Source: Enterococcus moraviensis ATCC BAA-383
GTDB taxonomy: Bacteria; Bacillota; Bacilli; Lactobacillales; Enterococcaceae
Length of the DNA: 64,000 nucleotides
NCBI RefSeq assembly: GCF_000407445.1
Contig: NZ_ASWB01000001.1
Coordinates: forward strand, 1,054,001-1,118,000
Direction: 5' to 3'
Shown: positions 8,305-17,951 of the stretch, one piece after another
Layout: each line of letters begins with the position of its first letter
How positions within the stretch are numbered: the first letter of the stretch is position 1
Program-made: the position numbers and the translations under genes
Notes under the pieces: model-generated
Told to the model about the DNA's origin: nothing
Seen by the model: the letters and a program-made list of their open reading frames with translations, nothing else
Database searches by the model: none

Positions 8305-10701
8305 TTATTCTCCTTTAGTTGAATCATATTTGATTAATTCTGTGATCAAAGCTAGCCATTTCCCAGCAACGCCAACCCAAACTTCTTTATATGTCGCATT
8401 GTTGAATTGTGGCCAATAAGGTTCATCTTCATTCCCAAATGTTTGGATTCCGACTGGCATTTCCCCAACCATTTCGCCAGATGATACTGAATATTGTTGA
8501 GGATAATCATATCCTTCTCCATAAACCATCGATTGACTAAACGGATTTTTACCGACGAGCCATTGCAATTGACCATGCGCCATCTCTAGAAGCTTTTGAT
8601 TTTTTACCAAACGACCCATGATTGCGGCGCTGATTCCCATTGATAAAATAATTCCGTTATTCCCTCTAAATGAAAACCAAACTGGAAAACGTTTGATGTA
8701 CAATCCAGGTCCAACCTTGACCCCAGCTAATAATTGCTCCTGATATGCAGCTTCTGCTTCTTGATCTACAAGTAAATGCTGACGCTTGAAACTGTCATGA
8801 TCTTTCCATTCATCTTCTTTATAAATACCACTAGCAAACATTGGATAAGGTGCTGTAAAATCGTTTAAAAAGGTTAAATATTCACCATAATTTTTTGCTT
8901 GCTCTTGCCACATTTCTGCTTTTTCATGGGTTGAAAAACGATGTAAAATCTCTTCAAAGGCTTGTGCAAATAAATGTTCTCTAGCTTGATGATTAAAATG
9001 TTGAAACACAGTGTGTGTCTCATCTCGATAAAACATCCCTTTTAACCTTTCGCCATTATCCAGTACAACCCCATTTTGTTCCTGACATTGTAATAGCTGC
9101 TCAAACCAAGTAATTGCGTGCTCTTTATAGTGTTCTTCTTTAGTTAAACCAAAGAGTAACGAGGCCGTCCAAGAAATCGTTGCTAAAAAAGTGCTTTTAG
9201 AAGTGCTATATGTGTGTTCCCAAAAAACGGGTTCATGCTCAAATCCTGTTTTTTGAAATCCGGCGTATGCAAATCCATAATCTTCTTTGGCCACTTGATT
9301 CAATTTTTCTACTAAGGGGTGTCCTTCTTCTAAATCGAGAACTATTTTGGCTAAAATTCCCGTAATCAAGAAATTGTCATATGGATTGTTATGAATTCTT
9401 GGTTTTGCATCATCCATATTTCCGATTCGATTATCTGTCCACCTTGTAATTCCAGCACTTGTTAAACGGTCACCTTCATCCAAACGCGTTTTTAGAATGA
9501 AATCGATCCCCCATTCTCCTTCTTCAATCAAACGAAGATATAACATCGGATTACTCTCTTTAACCTGAGTTGCCATTTCAAAAATGCTAGCTGTTACTTC
9601 AGCCGTTTGAACTAATTGTTGTGATAAATCGCCAGCATCGTGCCAACCACCATTAAATGAAACAGTCGTCCCTTTATATTCAGTAACAATATCTTCATGA
9701 CATGTACCATGAATCCCATGAATAGGACCTCCGCACCGTTCACAGTAAATAAAATTCAATGATTTCCAGATTGATTCGTGCTTTAATTTATACGTCGTAT
9801 CAATTCCAAAGGATTCTGTCTGCCTTTGATCTACTTGTAAATAATACCTGCCTGGTTTTGTGATTTCAGAAAAGTCTAAAAGACCAAATATCCCTGTACT
9901 TGTGGTTATATTTTTGATTTCTTTTATTAAAACTGTTTCATCTGTCTGACTATTTTTTACAGAAAATTCTTTTTGTTGCCACTGTTCTTGATGAATGATC
10001 GCTGTCTTTTCAAAGTCTTTATGATACCCAATATGAGAATAGATAATTGTTTGTTCTTTAGGCTGCCAACCTTTAGCAGAAGTATTATTTTGATTTTTTT
10101 CTAAAAATAAGTCTTTGATTGTATAAGAAATTGTTCCTTGTAGGTTCATATAAGATCCATTAGCCCCAGTGGCGATTTTGATACCTGTAACTTTATCTCT
10201 CGGCAAATTACTAATATCTAAAATACACGTTTGCCACTGATTATTTTCAAGGTTGATGACATGGGTTCCTTCTCTGTTGTATATATCTGGTATTTTTATC
10301 TCTCCATCATTTTCAATTGTGATCACAACATTCGGATTTACTACATTGATACATTGAGGTAAGATAGATAATTTTACTTGAGTATACTCAGACCAATCTT
10401 GTTCATCGATTGTTAAATGAGCCATGATTTCCCCAAAATTCACATAATCACCGTCTTCTGGAGCATCCACGGACCACGTTGAATAACGTGTATCGCCTGA
10501 AAGGATTACCTGATCAGTGCTTACTTCAATTGCCCCACGTCCAACATGTCGCCAAACATCATTTCTATTCGTAAGTAAAGAAACTGATTTTTCTATTTTT
10601 TCCTGCGCTAATTGACGTTGCTCATACGAATTGGTTTTATCGATCGTTAATGGTCTGTGTAAAATACCTGAATCCAGCACTTCTTTTTGAAACTTATCCA
10701 C
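8305..10701 (-). CDS. Glycoside hydrolase family 9 protein without signal peptide
   Basis: 798 residues, GTG start 8 bases after GGAGAG. A jelly-roll-like N-terminal module (about 50-205) is followed by a CelD-type Ig-like domain (about 220-305, beginning SHIGYHKDFEKTAI) and a GH9 (alpha/alpha)6 barrel. GGWHDAGD, near residue 350, carries the conserved catalytic aspartates. The C-terminal YKEVWVGVAGKW supplies the likely acid glutamate. A Cys/His cluster CERCGG...HGTCHED precedes the active site. No secretion signal is present, so it should act inside the cell on imported oligosaccharide. Family GH9 includes intracellular exo-beta-glucosaminidases as well as cellulases. The ROK/SIS neighbours fit the former. 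Confidence 0.88.
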   Translation of the reverse strand: MDKFQKEVLDSGILHRPLTIDKTNSYEQRQLAQEKIEKSVSLLTNRNDVWRHVGRGAIEVSTDQVILSGDTRYSTWSVDAPEDGDYVNFGEIMAHLTIDEQDWSEYTQVKLSILPQCINVVNPNVVITIENDGEIKIPDIYNREGTHVINLENNQWQTCILDISNLPRDKVTGIKIATGANGSYMNLQGTISYTIKDLFLEKNQNNTSAKGWQPKEQTIIYSHIGYHKDFEKTAIIHQEQWQQKEFSVKNSQTDETVLIKEIKNITTSTGIFGLLDFSEITKPGRYYLQVDQRQTESFGIDTTYKLKHESIWKSLNFIYCERCGGPIHGIHGTCHEDIVTEYKGTTVSFNGGWHDAGDLSQQLVQTAEVTASIFEMATQVKESNPMLYLRLIEEGEWGIDFILKTRLDEGDRLTSAGITRWTDNRIGNMDDAKPRIHNNPYDNFLITGILAKIVLDLEEGHPLVEKLNQVAKEDYGFAYAGFQKTGFEHEPVFWEHTYSTSKSTFLATISWTASLLFGLTKEEHYKEHAITWFEQLLQCQEQNGVVLDNGERLKGMFYRDETHTVFQHFNHQAREHLFAQAFEEILHRFSTHEKAEMWQEQAKNYGEYLTFLNDFTAPYPMFASGIYKEDEWKDHDSFKRQHLLVDQEAEAAYQEQLLAGVKVGPGLYIKRFPVWFSFRGNNGIILSMGISAAIMGRLVKNQKLLEMAHGQLQWLVGKNPFSQSMVYGEGYDYPQQYSVSSGEMVGEMPVGIQTFGNEDEPYWPQFNNATYKEVWVGVAGKWLALITELIKYDSTKGE

Positions 10702-10721
10702 TGTCTTCTCTCCTTTCTATA

Positions 10722-11657
10722 TTAAGAGCATGCTAATAATGCTGCTCCTTTTAACGCTATCGTTTGTGGATCTAAGTCTGTAACGCTCACTCCATGTGTA
10801 ACAAAACGCATTGTTTTAGCATTTAGTAACGTTACCATTTTTTCTAAGAACCAATGATCACTCATGACTCCACCTCCAAAAATAACCGCTTCTGGATCGC
10901 TGACGCGTACCATATTCATCGTCAAAGCCGCAGCAGCCTTTAATGCACGATCTACTACATGCCTTGCTAAAGCATCTTCTTGTTCATATGCACGTCTTAA
11001 TTCTTCAAAACTGATCCGTTGATCCTCCTTGATAGCCAAGGTCGTTTTAGGATACAAATTCTTTAATTTCATAGCCTGACGATGCATTCCTAACCCTGAT
11101 GCAAACAACTCTACACAACCAAATCTTCCACAGGAGCATTGATCATCACTTGTAATATCTACGACCATATGACCAACTTCACCTGCATTGAAATGACCTC
11201 CACTAATGATACTTCCATCTGTAATGGTTCGTGCGGCAATGCCTGTCCCAATATTTATATAGACAAAATTATCTGTCTCAGTGCCCATTCCAAGTTCATT
11301 CTCTGCGACAGCCGCACTTGATACATCATTTGTGATTTTACAGGGTAGCTTAAATCGCTCTTTAATTTCATCAGCTAATGAAATGGACTCTGAAAGGCCG
11401 GGATGAATTTCGATCCATTCCCCTAAGTCAGTATCGACTCGCCCAACTACACAAATACCAATCCCTGTAATCAAGCGATTAGATCCATATTCCTGCAGAT
11501 AATCAGCTATAGCTATTTTTATTTTCTCTGTTGCTGCCCGCTGACTTGATACGTCAGAGGGATATTTTTTACTTGCGATTATTTCTCCCGCTTTTGTTAA
11601 TTCTCCCACTAAAATTTTTGTACCGCCTAAATCTACGGCCAAAACTGTTTCTTCCAT
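10722..11657 (-). CDS. ROK-family sugar kinase
   Basis: 311 residues. It begins with the phosphate-binding AVDLGGTKILVGEL and carries the ROK zinc motif CSCGRFGCVELFASG (about 155-169); the preceding GGHFNAGEVGHM supplies the zinc-binding histidine. There is no N-terminal helix-turn-helix, so it is a kinase and not a repressor. It probably phosphorylates the monosaccharide released by the GH9 enzyme (glucose or glucosamine). It is the first gene of the minus-strand arm (ROK, GH9, EIIC), and one LacI operator copy lies 18 bases upstream of its ATG. Confidence 0.9.
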   Translation of the reverse strand: MEETVLAVDLGGTKILVGELTKAGEIIASKKYPSDVSSQRAATEKIKIAIADYLQEYGSNRLITGIGICVVGRVDTDLGEWIEIHPGLSESISLADEIKERFKLPCKITNDVSSAAVAENELGMGTETDNFVYINIGTGIAARTITDGSIISGGHFNAGEVGHMVVDITSDDQCSCGRFGCVELFASGLGMHRQAMKLKNLYPKTTLAIKEDQRISFEELRRAYEQEDALARHVVDRALKAAAALTMNMVRVSDPEAVIFGGGVMSDHWFLEKMVTLLNAKTMRFVTHGVSVTDLDPQTIALKGAALLACS

Positions 11658-11674
11658 TTTTTCACCTCAACAAC

Positions 11675-11690
11675 TTGATAACGTTACCAA
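11675..11690. promoter_or_regulatory. LacI-type operator, ROK side
   Basis: TTGATAACGTTACCAA is a near-perfect dyad around a central CG, typical for LacI-family repressors. It is the exact reverse complement of the copy at 11767-11782. Confidence 0.75.
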
Positions 11691-11766
11691 ATGTATGCGT
11701 TTTATTCATTTGTTGAATTCATAATATATCACGATTTTATAATTGTCAATAGCTTAAACACATTAT

Positions 11767-11782
11767 TTGGTAACGTTATCAA
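11767..11782. promoter_or_regulatory. LacI-type operator, regulator side
   Basis: TTGGTAACGTTATCAA, the reverse complement of the operator at 11675-11690. The centres are 92 bases apart in the divergent promoter region, so looping or joint control of both arms is possible. Confidence 0.75.
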
Positions 11783-11839
11783 ATAATTCTTGCATTTTAT
11801 TCTTCTCTAGCATAAACTACTAGCAGGAGGTAAAAATCC

Positions 11840-12898
11840 ATGAAAAAAACAATTACAATTAAAGAAATCGCTAAAAAAAGTGGTGTCTCAGTGTCAACGG
11901 TTTCACGCGTCTTAAATAACCATCCTTCTGTTTCTCCAACCAAACGAGCAAAAGTTCAAGCCGTTATCAAAGAAGAAGGCTTTCAACCAAGTATGTTAGC
12001 TCGAGGCATGGTTTCAAATAAGACTCAGACACTCGCCGTGCTCGTACCGGATATCAATAACCCTTATTTTACGGCTTTAATTTCTGAAATCGAAATTGCC
12101 AGTCAAGCATTGAACTATTCGCTACTCCTTTTTAATACAATGACAGCAGGTCACAATAAACAAAAAGACAGTAGCTTTGCTGAACAAAATACATTCAATA
12201 CGATTTTAGAGAAAAAAGTAGATGGCGTGATTATTCTTGGAGGAGAAATCGATAAAGATGATCCAAATGCTGACTATTTAAATGCACTCAATCAGCTCAA
12301 CCAACAAATTCCCGTGCTGATTGTTGGTCAGCATCAAGAAAATTGTACAGCTCATTTCGTTGAGCGTGATCTTGAAAAAGGGGTATTTCTAGCAACGCAA
12401 CATTTACTTGCTTTAGGAAATCGCTCTATTGGCTTTATCGGCGGTGAACCAGCTATTAAAATTACGACTCAAAGAGTAGCGGCATTTAAAAAAGCTCTCT
12501 CTCTTTACACAACATTTGATGAATCACTGCTTTACCTAAGTGATTTTTATACAGAAGACGGCTACAACAGCATGAGTCAATTGATCGCCTCAAAACACCC
12601 CTTACCTGATGCTGTTATTGCAATCAATGATCATGTTGCCTTAGGTGCATTTCGTGCTTTAAAAGATCATCAATTATCTTGTCCTGAAGACATTGCTATC
12701 GCTAGTTGCGATGCTTTTCCAAACGGAGAATATCAAACGCCTAGAATCACAACTGTTAATCAACATAACTCGTATCTCGGACAAATCGCTGTCGATCGCT
12801 TACTGAAATTGATCGACGACGAAAGCGTAGAACAGTATGAAATACACTCACCAGATTTGATTATTCGTGAATCATGCGGTATTAAAAAGGAGCGTTAA
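11840..12898 (+). CDS. LacI-family transcriptional regulator of the GH9/ROK locus
   Basis: 352 residues. The N-terminal helix-turn-helix TIKEIAKKSGVSVSTVSRVLNNHPSVSP with hinge (residues 4-60) is followed by a periplasmic-binding-like effector domain (about 62-345). The ATG follows AGGAGGT. It is divergent from the ROK-GH9-EIIC arm and is the first gene of LacI-HAD-SIS. The twin operators in the 180-base divergent region are its probable targets, giving control of both arms and of itself. The effector is unknown; a phosphorylated sugar is likely by analogy. Confidence 0.92.
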   Translation: MKKTITIKEIAKKSGVSVSTVSRVLNNHPSVSPTKRAKVQAVIKEEGFQPSMLARGMVSNKTQTLAVLVPDINNPYFTALISEIEIASQALNYSLLLFNTMTAGHNKQKDSSFAEQNTFNTILEKKVDGVIILGGEIDKDDPNADYLNALNQLNQQIPVLIVGQHQENCTAHFVERDLEKGVFLATQHLLALGNRSIGFIGGEPAIKITTQRVAAFKKALSLYTTFDESLLYLSDFYTEDGYNSMSQLIASKHPLPDAVIAINDHVALGAFRALKDHQLSCPEDIAIASCDAFPNGEYQTPRITTVNQHNSYLGQIAVDRLLKLIDDESVEQYEIHSPDLIIRESCGIKKER

Positions 12899-12901
12899 AC
12901 A

Positions 12902-13723
12902 ATGGAACCTCATTTAATTTTTATGGATATTGATGGTACTTTAGTTGATAATCATCAGAACATTTCAAAAAAAACAAAAAAAGTCATCAACCACTTACAA
13001 GAACTAGGGCATTTATTTTACGTTGCAACTGGTCGCAAGTTCTCTTCTGCTGCCACGATTGCGAATACATTAAGCCCACAAACACAAGTTGTTGCTTCAA
13101 ATGGCAGTATTTACTCGATTCACTCACAATTGGTAAAACACCAATTATCAAAAGAGGCATTGATTTTGATTTACAATGCTGTATCTGAAATTGCTATGCC
13201 GATTTTCTTTTTTGGCGAACATACTGTTTTTTATACGGAAGAATTACCAGAATATTTTACTAAAAGTGACCAAGCTCGAATAACAAATGAGTCTGAAAAA
13301 GAATTTGTCGCGATTCGCTCATTAAGCGATTTAATCGATCATCACAAAGAAATCATCAACGGTATTATTATTTCTGAAACTGATTTAGAAGGACTACACT
13401 CGCTTAAAGATAAATTAGAAGACAGTCAATTGCTCTCCGTTTCTTCTTCTCACTTCAATAATATCGAGCTGATTCCTAAAGGCGTTAATAAAGCAACCGC
13501 AATCCTTGCAATTCAAGACAAATTAATGATCCCCTCTGAACGTGTGATTAGCTTTGGAGATGGAATAAATGATATTGAGATGTTGGAAGCAACGGGTATT
13601 AGCGTGGCGATGGGAAATGCCCAAGGTAAAGTAAAAGCTGCTGCAACGTATGTTACGGATTCTAATCTCGATGATGGTATCGCCAATTTTTTACAAAATC
13701 ATTTTCAGTTAACACATTTTTAA
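12902..13723 (+). CDS. Cof-type HAD phosphatase
   Basis: 273 residues. The HAD motif I DIDGTLVD (residues 9-16), motif II TGR, and motif IV GDGINDIEMLEATGISVAMGNA make it a Cof/YidA-type (class IIB) sugar-phosphate phosphatase. It starts 3 bases after the LacI gene, with the ribosome site AAAGGAGC inside the LacI end, so the two are co-transcribed. The substrate cannot be told from sequence. In this operon it may relieve sugar-phosphate stress. Confidence 0.88.
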   Translation: MEPHLIFMDIDGTLVDNHQNISKKTKKVINHLQELGHLFYVATGRKFSSAATIANTLSPQTQVVASNGSIYSIHSQLVKHQLSKEALILIYNAVSEIAMPIFFFGEHTVFYTEELPEYFTKSDQARITNESEKEFVAIRSLSDLIDHHKEIINGIIISETDLEGLHSLKDKLEDSQLLSVSSSHFNNIELIPKGVNKATAILAIQDKLMIPSERVISFGDGINDIEMLEATGISVAMGNAQGKVKAAATYVTDSNLDDGIANFLQNHFQLTHF

Positions 13724-13761
13724 AATTAGATCACCCAACTTTTAATTCAAGGAGTGTTACT

Positions 13762-14865
13762 ATGTTAGATAAACCAACAATGTTATCGTATATTTTAGAA
13801 GAACAAGAAAAATTAACTGCTATCTTAGCACAATACCCCGCTAATATCGACCAAGCAATCGAAGGCTTAGATCTTTCGGCGAAGAATTGGTTGGTTTTAG
13901 GGACTGGCTCTAGTATCAATGCAGCGCAAAGTGCTAAATATTACATGGAAAAAAAGGCAAAAATCAAATTAGATATTCAAGAACCCTATAATTTTTCTCA
14001 CTATGAAATGATCGATCCTACTTTACAAGTTGTGTTGGGCATTTCTCAAAGCGGACAAAGTACTTCAACCATCGAGGCAATGAATAAGGTTAATGCCCAT
14101 CATGCAGTGCATACAATGGCCGTGACAAGTATACCTGATAGTGAAATTACTAAAGTCACCAGCTCAACGTTAGATATTTTATCTGGACAAGAGCGTGTGG
14201 GTTACGTGACTCTAGGTTTTTCTGCAACAGTTTTAAATCTAATGCTTTTGGGTCTAAGAATCGCAGTGAAAAAACAATTGCTTTCTGAAACACAAGAACA
14301 ACAAGAACTGACTGACTTTAAAAATCTTACCGCTACATTTAATCAATCTATCGAAAAAACAATCGCTTTTTTCACTAACAATCGATCAGACTTTAAAGCA
14401 GCTCCTCGTTTTACTGCGATTGCTTATGGACCAACTGTTGGTACCGCTCAAGAAATGGAGACCAAATTTTCTGAAACCATCCGAGTTCCTTCTCAAGGTG
14501 TCGAGTTAGAAGCCTTTATGCACGGACCGTATTTAGAGATAAATCCTGAACATCGTCTTTTCTTCATTGATACACCAGCAAAAGCTGAAATCATCGAAAA
14601 GGCTAGCCTTTTAAAACAATATGAACAAAAACACACTGCACACGTCTTTACCATTTCATTACGGAAAGAGACGGCTGAACATGACCATGAATTAGCATTA
14701 GGTAGTTGTGAAGATGAATATAAAGCACCTTATTTAGCCATTATTCCTTTCCAAGTACTGTGCTGGTATATCTCTAAGGAAAAAGGCATTGATATTACAC
14801 AACGGATTTTCACAGATTTTTCACAAGCTGTAAAAAGTAAAACCACTGTCCAAGACTACGTGTAA
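13762..14865 (+). CDS. Double-SIS-domain aminosugar isomerase/deaminase-like protein
   Basis: 367 residues with two SIS domains like the isomerase half of GlmS, FrlB and NagB-II. The first has GTGSSINAA (about 50) and ISQSGQSTSTIEAM (about 94-107). The second has YGPTVGTAQEMETKFSETIRVPSQGVELEAFMHGPY, with the glutamate and histidine positions typical of sugar-6-phosphate deaminases and deglycases. The likely reaction is glucosamine 6-phosphate to fructose 6-phosphate plus ammonia, or removal of an amine from a fructosamine 6-phosphate. It follows HAD by 38 bases with AAGGAGTG, and a strong terminator follows. Confidence 0.85.
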   Translation: MLDKPTMLSYILEEQEKLTAILAQYPANIDQAIEGLDLSAKNWLVLGTGSSINAAQSAKYYMEKKAKIKLDIQEPYNFSHYEMIDPTLQVVLGISQSGQSTSTIEAMNKVNAHHAVHTMAVTSIPDSEITKVTSSTLDILSGQERVGYVTLGFSATVLNLMLLGLRIAVKKQLLSETQEQQELTDFKNLTATFNQSIEKTIAFFTNNRSDFKAAPRFTAIAYGPTVGTAQEMETKFSETIRVPSQGVELEAFMHGPYLEINPEHRLFFIDTPAKAEIIEKASLLKQYEQKHTAHVFTISLRKETAEHDHELALGSCEDEYKAPYLAIIPFQVLCWYISKEKGIDITQRIFTDFSQAVKSKTTVQDYV

Positions 14866-14915
14866 AACGCTACTATCAAGAAGGAGTTGCTTCTGCTCCC
14901 ACCGTCTATTCGTAT

Positions 14916-14964
14916 AAAAAGTGTCTGGCATATAACTCGCAGAGTTATGTCCCAGACACTTTTT
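14916..14964. terminator. Long bidirectional terminator after the SIS gene
   Basis: AAAAAGTGTCTGG pairs with CCAGACACTTTTT, and inside it ATAACTC pairs with GAGTTAT. T runs follow on both strands. It separates the LacI-HAD-SIS operon from the aldo-keto reductase. Confidence 0.85.
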
Positions 14965-15043
14965 ATCTATCAATAAGACAAAACACTTCACTGTTTCGTT
15001 TCTATCAACTACACTAAAAGAAGAAAAGTCAGGAGGAATCATC

Positions 15044-15982
15044 ATGACACAACCCGTACAAATTGGTAAAACATCTGTCTATTCAACCCCTTTAGGTTTG
15101 GGTGCGAACGCTGTTAGCGGCCACAATTTATTTCCGAACTTAAACGATGAAACAGGCAAAGAAATTGTTCGAACGGCTTTAACAAACGGAATTACTTTAC
15201 TCGACACAGCTTTTGCATATGGCATGGGCCGTTCAGAAGAGTTGATTGGCGAAGTATTAAAAGAATTTGACCGCAGTAAAATAGTGATTGCGACTAAAGC
15301 AGCTCACGATCCAGCAAATTCTGGCTCATTTAACAATACACCAGAATTTTTGACACGTTCTGTCGATGAAGCATTGAAGCGACTTCAAACCGACTATATC
15401 GATATATTCTATATTCATTTTCCAGATAAAACAACGCCAAAAAATGAGGCCGTATCAGCTCTACAAAAACTCAAAGAAGCTGGAAAAATCAACGCAATAG
15501 GCGTTTCTAATTTTAGTTTAGCTCAAATCAAAGAAGCAAATCTTGACGGTTTCGTAGATATTGTAGAGGATGAATATAGCTTGATCCATCGTGAGGCAGA
15601 AAATGACTTGATGCCTTATTTAAAAGAAAATCAGATTTCTTTTGTCCCCTATTTTCCACTAGCATCAGGCTTATTAACTGGAAAATACGAAAGCGACGTT
15701 ACTTTTCCGCCTGAGGATTTACGGAGTAAAAAACCTGATTTTCAAGGGGAACGTTTTAAAGAAATTATCCATCATGTTGATCAACTTAAATTGATGGCAG
15801 CAGATTACAATACAAGTGTTGCAGCACTCGTGCTTGCTTGGTATATCAAAAACCCGTTTATTGATGTTGTTATTCCTGGAGCAAAACGTCCCGAGCAAGT
15901 CCGCAACAATATCAAAGCGTTAGACGTTCATTTGACTGATGAAACCTATCACCAAATTGATACATTATTTCGTTTAACCTAG
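15044..15982 (+). CDS. Aldo/keto reductase
   Basis: 312 residues, full-length (beta/alpha)8 AKR. The catalytic set is visible as [15 protein letters not shown] (Asp and Tyr), ATKAA (Lys) and IYIHFPD (His). NADPH-binding residues lie in the C-terminal [13 protein letters not shown]. It resembles the YajO/Tas-like aldo-keto reductases of Firmicutes, which reduce diverse aldehydes and ketones. The ATG follows AGGAGGAATC. Terminators stand on both sides, so it is its own unit. No specific substrate can be assigned. Confidence 0.9.
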   Translation: MTQPVQIGKTSVYSTPLGLGANAVSGHNLFPNLNDETGKEIVRTALTNGITLLDTAFAYGMGRSEELIGEVLKEFDRSKIVIATKAAHDPANSGSFNNTPEFLTRSVDEALKRLQTDYIDIFYIHFPDKTTPKNEAVSALQKLKEAGKINAIGVSNFSLAQIKEANLDGFVDIVEDEYSLIHREAENDLMPYLKENQISFVPYFPLASGLLTGKYESDVTFPPEDLRSKKPDFQGERFKEIIHHVDQLKLMAADYNTSVAALVLAWYIKNPFIDVVIPGAKRPEQVRNNIKALDVHLTDETYHQIDTLFRLT

Positions 15983-15994
15983 CATTCACATAAA

Positions 15995-16054
15995 AAAATA
16001 CAGAAATGAGATAAGTAGCCCTTACAAAGACTACTCATCTCGTTTCTGTATTTT
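15995..16054. terminator. Bidirectional terminator
   Basis: AAAATACAGAAATGAGAT-x-AAGTAG pairs with CTACTCATCT-x-GTTTCTGTATTTT. It serves the convergent aldo-keto reductase and acyltransferase genes. Confidence 0.85.
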
Positions 16055-16068
16055 AATTTGTATTAGGC

Positions 16069-17826
16069 TTAAATATCTAAGAGGATCGTTAAAGAAATCA
16101 GTGCTTCAGAAATTGCTTCAAGTAATTGTATCGCATTATCCTCATATATGTTTTTTGCTGATAGTGTCAAAATCACTTCTTCATCTAGAATACCATAATA
16201 AAGACCAAAACCTGCTTTATTGACTGGACCAAAGCTGAATGATTCTACTATTTCATAAGGAATTCCTGTCGTAGATATAAAATCTTCGGTTAACAAACTA
16301 AGTGCCTCTGCTGAGAAAAACACATTCCCTTCTTCTGGGTTCAATGCCATTTTTTGTAGACCAAATAAATGGCGTTCTATCCCTTGACCATTTTGGCATT
16401 GACGAATCCGCTCAGAGTGCGCGTTTGCCGCTATGATAAATTGTTCTACTAACTCATCTTTAGTCGGTTCCTCCTCATTGTAAAAAGCCTCAACGAATTG
16501 TTTCTTTTCTTGACTAATTGAGCGGGCAGATTCTGTTCGCCCTTCATAATACATCCGCATAGCAACTGGTTCATAAACTGATCTTAATTTTCCAAAAACC
16601 GTTTGTTGGGCCATAGCTAAACTGATATGAAAAAAAGCATCTGGACTTACGTTTGCTTTTTTCATCCGCTCTTTCCCAACTTCTGATACTACTTGGTGTT
16701 TAATACAGTACGAACCATTCTCTACTTCAGCGAGTTGTTTAGCTTCCTCTAGAGCACCGGTCATTTCGTCAGTCAAAGACCATTCTATCTTTTGAACTAA
16801 ATCAGAGGCAGACTCTCCAGTGATTTGTTGTGTATATTCCTCATTAAATGAGTCAAAAATTTTCGTAAGCAAATTCAATGTCGGTACGCCATCAATTGCC
16901 GTATGTTCCATGTTAAAACCGATAAAACCATTTTTTGTGATAACCGCTTGGGTTGTTTTCGACAAAAATTGATGACTTGTATTCAACAGAACTTCTGTTA
17001 TTCGATCCTCTTTCGATTCATCTTTTCCATCTGAAAAACTCAAAATAAACAGGCCGTTTTCAATTGATTGTAAACTCTGCTTGTTTAAGCTAGTTTCTTT
17101 TAACTGATGATACAACCGATTTGAGTGTGTTCGTTCAACCCCAGTTACATAAGGAATCAACTGTTCGCCACTCTTTTCTGCCTCAAAAGATAAGATAAAC
17201 TTCAAATTTTCTTGTAATTGTTCCACAGGGTAAAGTTCGCCTAAAGAATTTGTGGTCGCCAAACGAAAATAACGATTCTTTGCAAAAATCACAACATAGT
17301 TGTCTGCTGCTTCCAACTCTCCTTTGAAAAAAGAATCACGTTCCACCCCAGGTATTCTACAGCTTTTGAAAAAATTAGTGTAAAACGACATATCAACAGG
17401 TTGTTTTGATTTTGTATATTCAATCGGAAATGTGCCATCAAGCAAACTAAGATAAATTTTACCCATTTGATAAATCAGTTGGGCAGCTCGTGCTTCTTTT
17501 GACTCGACTTGATCATAATAGTACTCATCTATAACTAAACCAAAATTTGATTCTGTTTGTAAATACCCTCGACCCTCTAAATAGCTTTCTTCCCATAAAG
17601 GCGCCAACCAACTGCCTGTTGTATTTTCTGCATAGTCCACTAAATCCTTTTGCAATAGTAATCCATCTGAAAAACGAAATGCTATTGCTTTTTTTTGAAA
17701 ACTTCTTAATTGTTCTAAGCTAACCACGGGTCTTAGCCAATTGTTTAACTCGACCAAGGTTTCTTGCAATTCTGGTACGGGTAGTTTTTTTAAGTTAGGT
17801 AACAATTCCTTTTTATATTTTTCCAT
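16069..17826 (-). CDS. Choline/carnitine O-acyltransferase family protein
   Basis: About 585 residues from the ATG at 17826, preceded by GAGGTG; an in-frame TTG five codons upstream lies on the ribosome site and is rejected. Family marks are the catalytic histidine in NMEHTAIDGVP (about residue 310), MRMYYEGRTESARS (the GRT-x-x-xRS carnitine-binding motif), and ISTTGIP...SFGPVNKAGFGLYYGIL, equivalent to the STS and GP-x-x-x-x-GYG motifs. The length matches animal carnitine acetyltransferase. It should move acyl groups between CoA and carnitine or choline. It is a single gene with no carnitine transporter nearby. Its role in a fermenting coccus is unclear. Confidence 0.88.
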   Translation of the reverse strand: MEKYKKELLPNLKKLPVPELQETLVELNNWLRPVVSLEQLRSFQKKAIAFRFSDGLLLQKDLVDYAENTTGSWLAPLWEESYLEGRGYLQTESNFGLVIDEYYYDQVESKEARAAQLIYQMGKIYLSLLDGTFPIEYTKSKQPVDMSFYTNFFKSCRIPGVERDSFFKGELEAADNYVVIFAKNRYFRLATTNSLGELYPVEQLQENLKFILSFEAEKSGEQLIPYVTGVERTHSNRLYHQLKETSLNKQSLQSIENGLFILSFSDGKDESKEDRITEVLLNTSHQFLSKTTQAVITKNGFIGFNMEHTAIDGVPTLNLLTKIFDSFNEEYTQQITGESASDLVQKIEWSLTDEMTGALEEAKQLAEVENGSYCIKHQVVSEVGKERMKKANVSPDAFFHISLAMAQQTVFGKLRSVYEPVAMRMYYEGRTESARSISQEKKQFVEAFYNEEEPTKDELVEQFIIAANAHSERIRQCQNGQGIERHLFGLQKMALNPEEGNVFFSAEALSLLTEDFISTTGIPYEIVESFSFGPVNKAGFGLYYGILDEEVILTLSAKNIYEDNAIQLLEAISEALISLTILLDI

Positions 17827-17908
17827 CTTACACCTCAACAATCACTTTACCTTTTATTATACCAAGCATTCACTCCAAATAAGTCTTTTCAAAAGAATTT
17901 ATCAAAAA

Positions 17909-17945
17909 ACATCATTCCTGCTCCTAAAAATTGCAGGAATGATGT
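17909..17945 (-). terminator. Terminator of relA-dtd
   Basis: ACATCATTCCTGC pairs perfectly with GCAGGAATGATGT and is followed by TTTTTT on the minus strand, just after the dtd stop. Confidence 0.88.
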
Positions 17946-17951
17946 TTTTGA

